A stretch of DNA of 64,000 nucleotides from Streptomyces halstedii (GTDB lineage: Bacteria; Actinomycetota; Actinomycetes; Streptomycetales; Streptomycetaceae). This document shows, one piece after another, positions 62,808-64,000 of the stretch. The translations under genes were made by a program, and so were the position numbers. Position 1 is the first letter of the stretch; every line of letters starts with the position of its first letter. The notes beneath the pieces are model-generated. The model was not told where the DNA came from. It saw nothing but the letters and a program-made list of their open reading frames with translations, and searched no databases. The stretch covers positions 209,681 through 273,680 of the forward strand of contig JOAZ01000020.1 of the NCBI GenBank assembly GCA_000720535.1. Direction: 5' to 3'.

Positions 62808-63905
62808 ATGGGCGCGGGTACGGAGCCGGACGGATCGTCCAGGTCCGACGAGGAGTGGGACCGGTTTCTGCGCGAGTCGGTCGCGGGTGCCGCCGACGCG
62901 CCCAAGGAGCCGTCTGCGCGGGCCCGCGACGTGGCGAAGCGGCTGCGTACGGAGCCGGGCGGCGGCCAGGAGGGCTGGCGCACCTACACACCCGCGCGGC
63001 CCAAACGGCGCACGGGCTGGTACGTGGTCGGGCTACTGGTCACACTGGTGCTGCTGGTGGTGGTGCTCGTGCCGGGGCGGATAGCGGACCTGTTCACCGG
63101 CGACGCCGCCGACTCCGCGCCGCTGGCCGGTGAGACCGCCCGCCCGACTGCGGCGCCCCCGTCTGAGGCGGCCCAACGCCCCACCAAGGAGAGGCCGTTC
63201 CGCGGCTCACCGGCGGAGAGCTGGGCGAGCGGAGCGGCGGGAATCACCGTCCCGGATGCCGCTCCCGTCGGCTGGATGAGCGCGGCCGAGGTCGAGCGGG
63301 CCCTCACGCTCAGTCGGGACTTCCTGGTCGCGTCCGGCCTGGACCGCGGGGTACTTCGGGGCGAACGCCCCGAGAAGGCGATCGCACTGATCAACCCGCA
63401 TCAGAAGGACGTCCAGGAACTTCTGAAATCCGCTTTCCGAGCTCCGAGCGAGAAGAGCGACCCCCTCCTCCTCTTCAGCCGCTTCCAACCCTCCCGCATC
63501 CATCTGGTCGGCGACATCGTGAAGACCCGGGGACTGCTCACCTACCGGGAAGGCGAGCAAGGCGCTGTCCAGGTGACCGCCGACGTCACCTTCGTCTACC
63601 CGGTCACCCGCGCAGACGCGGGCGACGACGAGATAGTGCGCACGATCGTTCGGCGCGAGCTGATCCTGAGCTGGGACGACCCTGCCAAGGTGCTCACCGA
63701 GCCGGGCACCTTCTCGATCGTCTCGTACGCGTACGACATGACCAACGGTGGCTGCGGCGCCCCCACGGGCTACTTCGATCCGCCCTTCGGCACGGACCGC
63801 GGGTCGGTCGAGTCCGGCACGGAGGTCGACCCGTACGACCGCAGCGCGCCGGTGAGGCAGGGCGGGTCCTCCGAGGACGGGTGCGACAGGGCGACACGGG
63901 CCTAG
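62808..63905 (+). CDS. Single-pass membrane protein of unknown function
   Basis: A 365-residue protein. An acidic cytoplasmic N terminus (about 1-65; SDEEWDRFLRESVAGAADAPKEPSARARDVAKRL) is followed by one membrane helix (WYVVGLLVTLVLLVVVLVPGRI, about 68-89) and an extracellular domain of about 270 residues with an Ala/Pro/Thr linker. The outer domain contains LSRDFLVASGLDRGVLRGERPEKAIALINP and QVTADVTFVYPVTRAD, resembling conserved streptomycete membrane proteins without assigned function. ATG 62808 follows gggggttgggg; an upstream in-frame ATG at 62751 is possible. Confidence 0.7.
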   Translation: MGAGTEPDGSSRSDEEWDRFLRESVAGAADAPKEPSARARDVAKRLRTEPGGGQEGWRTYTPARPKRRTGWYVVGLLVTLVLLVVVLVPGRIADLFTGDAADSAPLAGETARPTAAPPSEAAQRPTKERPFRGSPAESWASGAAGITVPDAAPVGWMSAAEVERALTLSRDFLVASGLDRGVLRGERPEKAIALINPHQKDVQELLKSAFRAPSEKSDPLLLFSRFQPSRIHLVGDIVKTRGLLTYREGEQGAVQVTADVTFVYPVTRADAGDDEIVRTIVRRELILSWDDPAKVLTEPGTFSIVSYAYDMTNGGCGAPTGYFDPPFGTDRGSVESGTEVDPYDRSAPVRQGGSSEDGCDRATRA

Positions 63906-63926
63906 GTGTATTGATCACGAGCGTTG

Positions 63927-64000
63927 TTAACGCCGATCGGGCTTGATCATGGCGAAGGCCTCCGTGTGTGGTGGAGGTGTCGAATTCTTCACCGCACGGA
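63927..64000 (-). CDS. Possible 3' end of a gene entering from the right edge
   Basis: An open minus-strand frame runs from the window edge to a TAA at 63927-63929 and encodes a C terminus ending PPHTEAFAMIKPDRR. Only 23 codons are visible, so this is a tentative call; transposase and other C termini could look like this. Confidence 0.3.
   Translation of the reverse strand, partial: RAVKNSTPPPHTEAFAMIKPDRR

Noticed and set aside
1-64000. tRNA, rRNA, CRISPR arrays, phage genes or a replication origin
   Set aside because: No tRNA-like cloverleaf, no regularly spaced palindromic repeat array and no phage structural genes were recognised; the tandem repeats seen have no spacers.

Overview
The window is GC-rich actinobacterial DNA, almost certainly Streptomyces. 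Codon use is strongly GC-biased with rare TTA codons, and the window holds a SARP activator, an F420-type LLM oxidoreductase, dense ATGA-coupled operons, a pca operon and many conserved small streptomycete proteins. No rRNA, tRNA or CRISPR array was seen.

Layout. 1-5.9 kb is a housekeeping or saprophytic flank: the end of a fructose PTS permease, HPr, an RNA 2',3'-cyclic phosphodiesterase, a VOC protein and a large secreted GH87 alpha-1,3-glucanase-like enzyme. 6.4-28.4 kb looks like a specialised-metabolite cluster. Four genes (class II DAHP synthase, EntA-type dehydrogenase, PhzD-type isochorismatase, PhzE-type ADIC synthase) should make 3-hydroxyanthranilate from chorismate. A translationally coupled CreE/CreD-like pair should make nitrous acid from aspartate. 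Two paralogous ANL ligases, an SRPBCC protein, an MDR oxidoreductase, an MFS exporter, an Rrf2 regulator, a stand-alone acetolactate synthase, a catalytically degenerate IS701-type protein and a SARP regulator complete it. Together they suggest a diazo, azo or other N-N product built on an aminophenol acid. The SARP and exporter genes each carry a TTA codon, and TGACGG repeats about 21 bp apart precede three transcription units, so a bldA-to-SARP control chain is likely.

28.5-30.7 kb carries LLM, GNAT and small secreted proteins. 30.8-39.5 kb is a protocatechuate operon (pcaIJFHGBL order) with a divergent double-IclR regulator. 39.5-49.3 kb is a LysR gene, an eight-gene coupled operon for 3-hydroxyanthranilate meta-cleavage (nba type) and a divergent MHS symporter. 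Two copies of a GACATACCA-N5-GATAT motif lie in the divergent promoter. The window therefore encodes both synthesis and breakdown of the same aromatic acid. 49.4-52.8 kb has an esterase, zinc-ribbon proteins and an epoxide hydrolase.

53.1-60.6 kb is a co-directional eight-gene run that combines diverged primary-metabolism enzymes (PurM-like, MazG-like, short HisG-like) with an unknown protein, an aldo/keto reductase, a kinase, a HAD phosphatase and a nucleotide-phosphodiesterase-type enzyme. It reads like an undescribed nucleoside or nucleotide-derived pathway and is the second main candidate for novelty. 61-62 kb holds decayed TnsA-like transposition genes. 62.1-64 kb has two conserved hypotheticals and possibly the end of another gene on the right edge.
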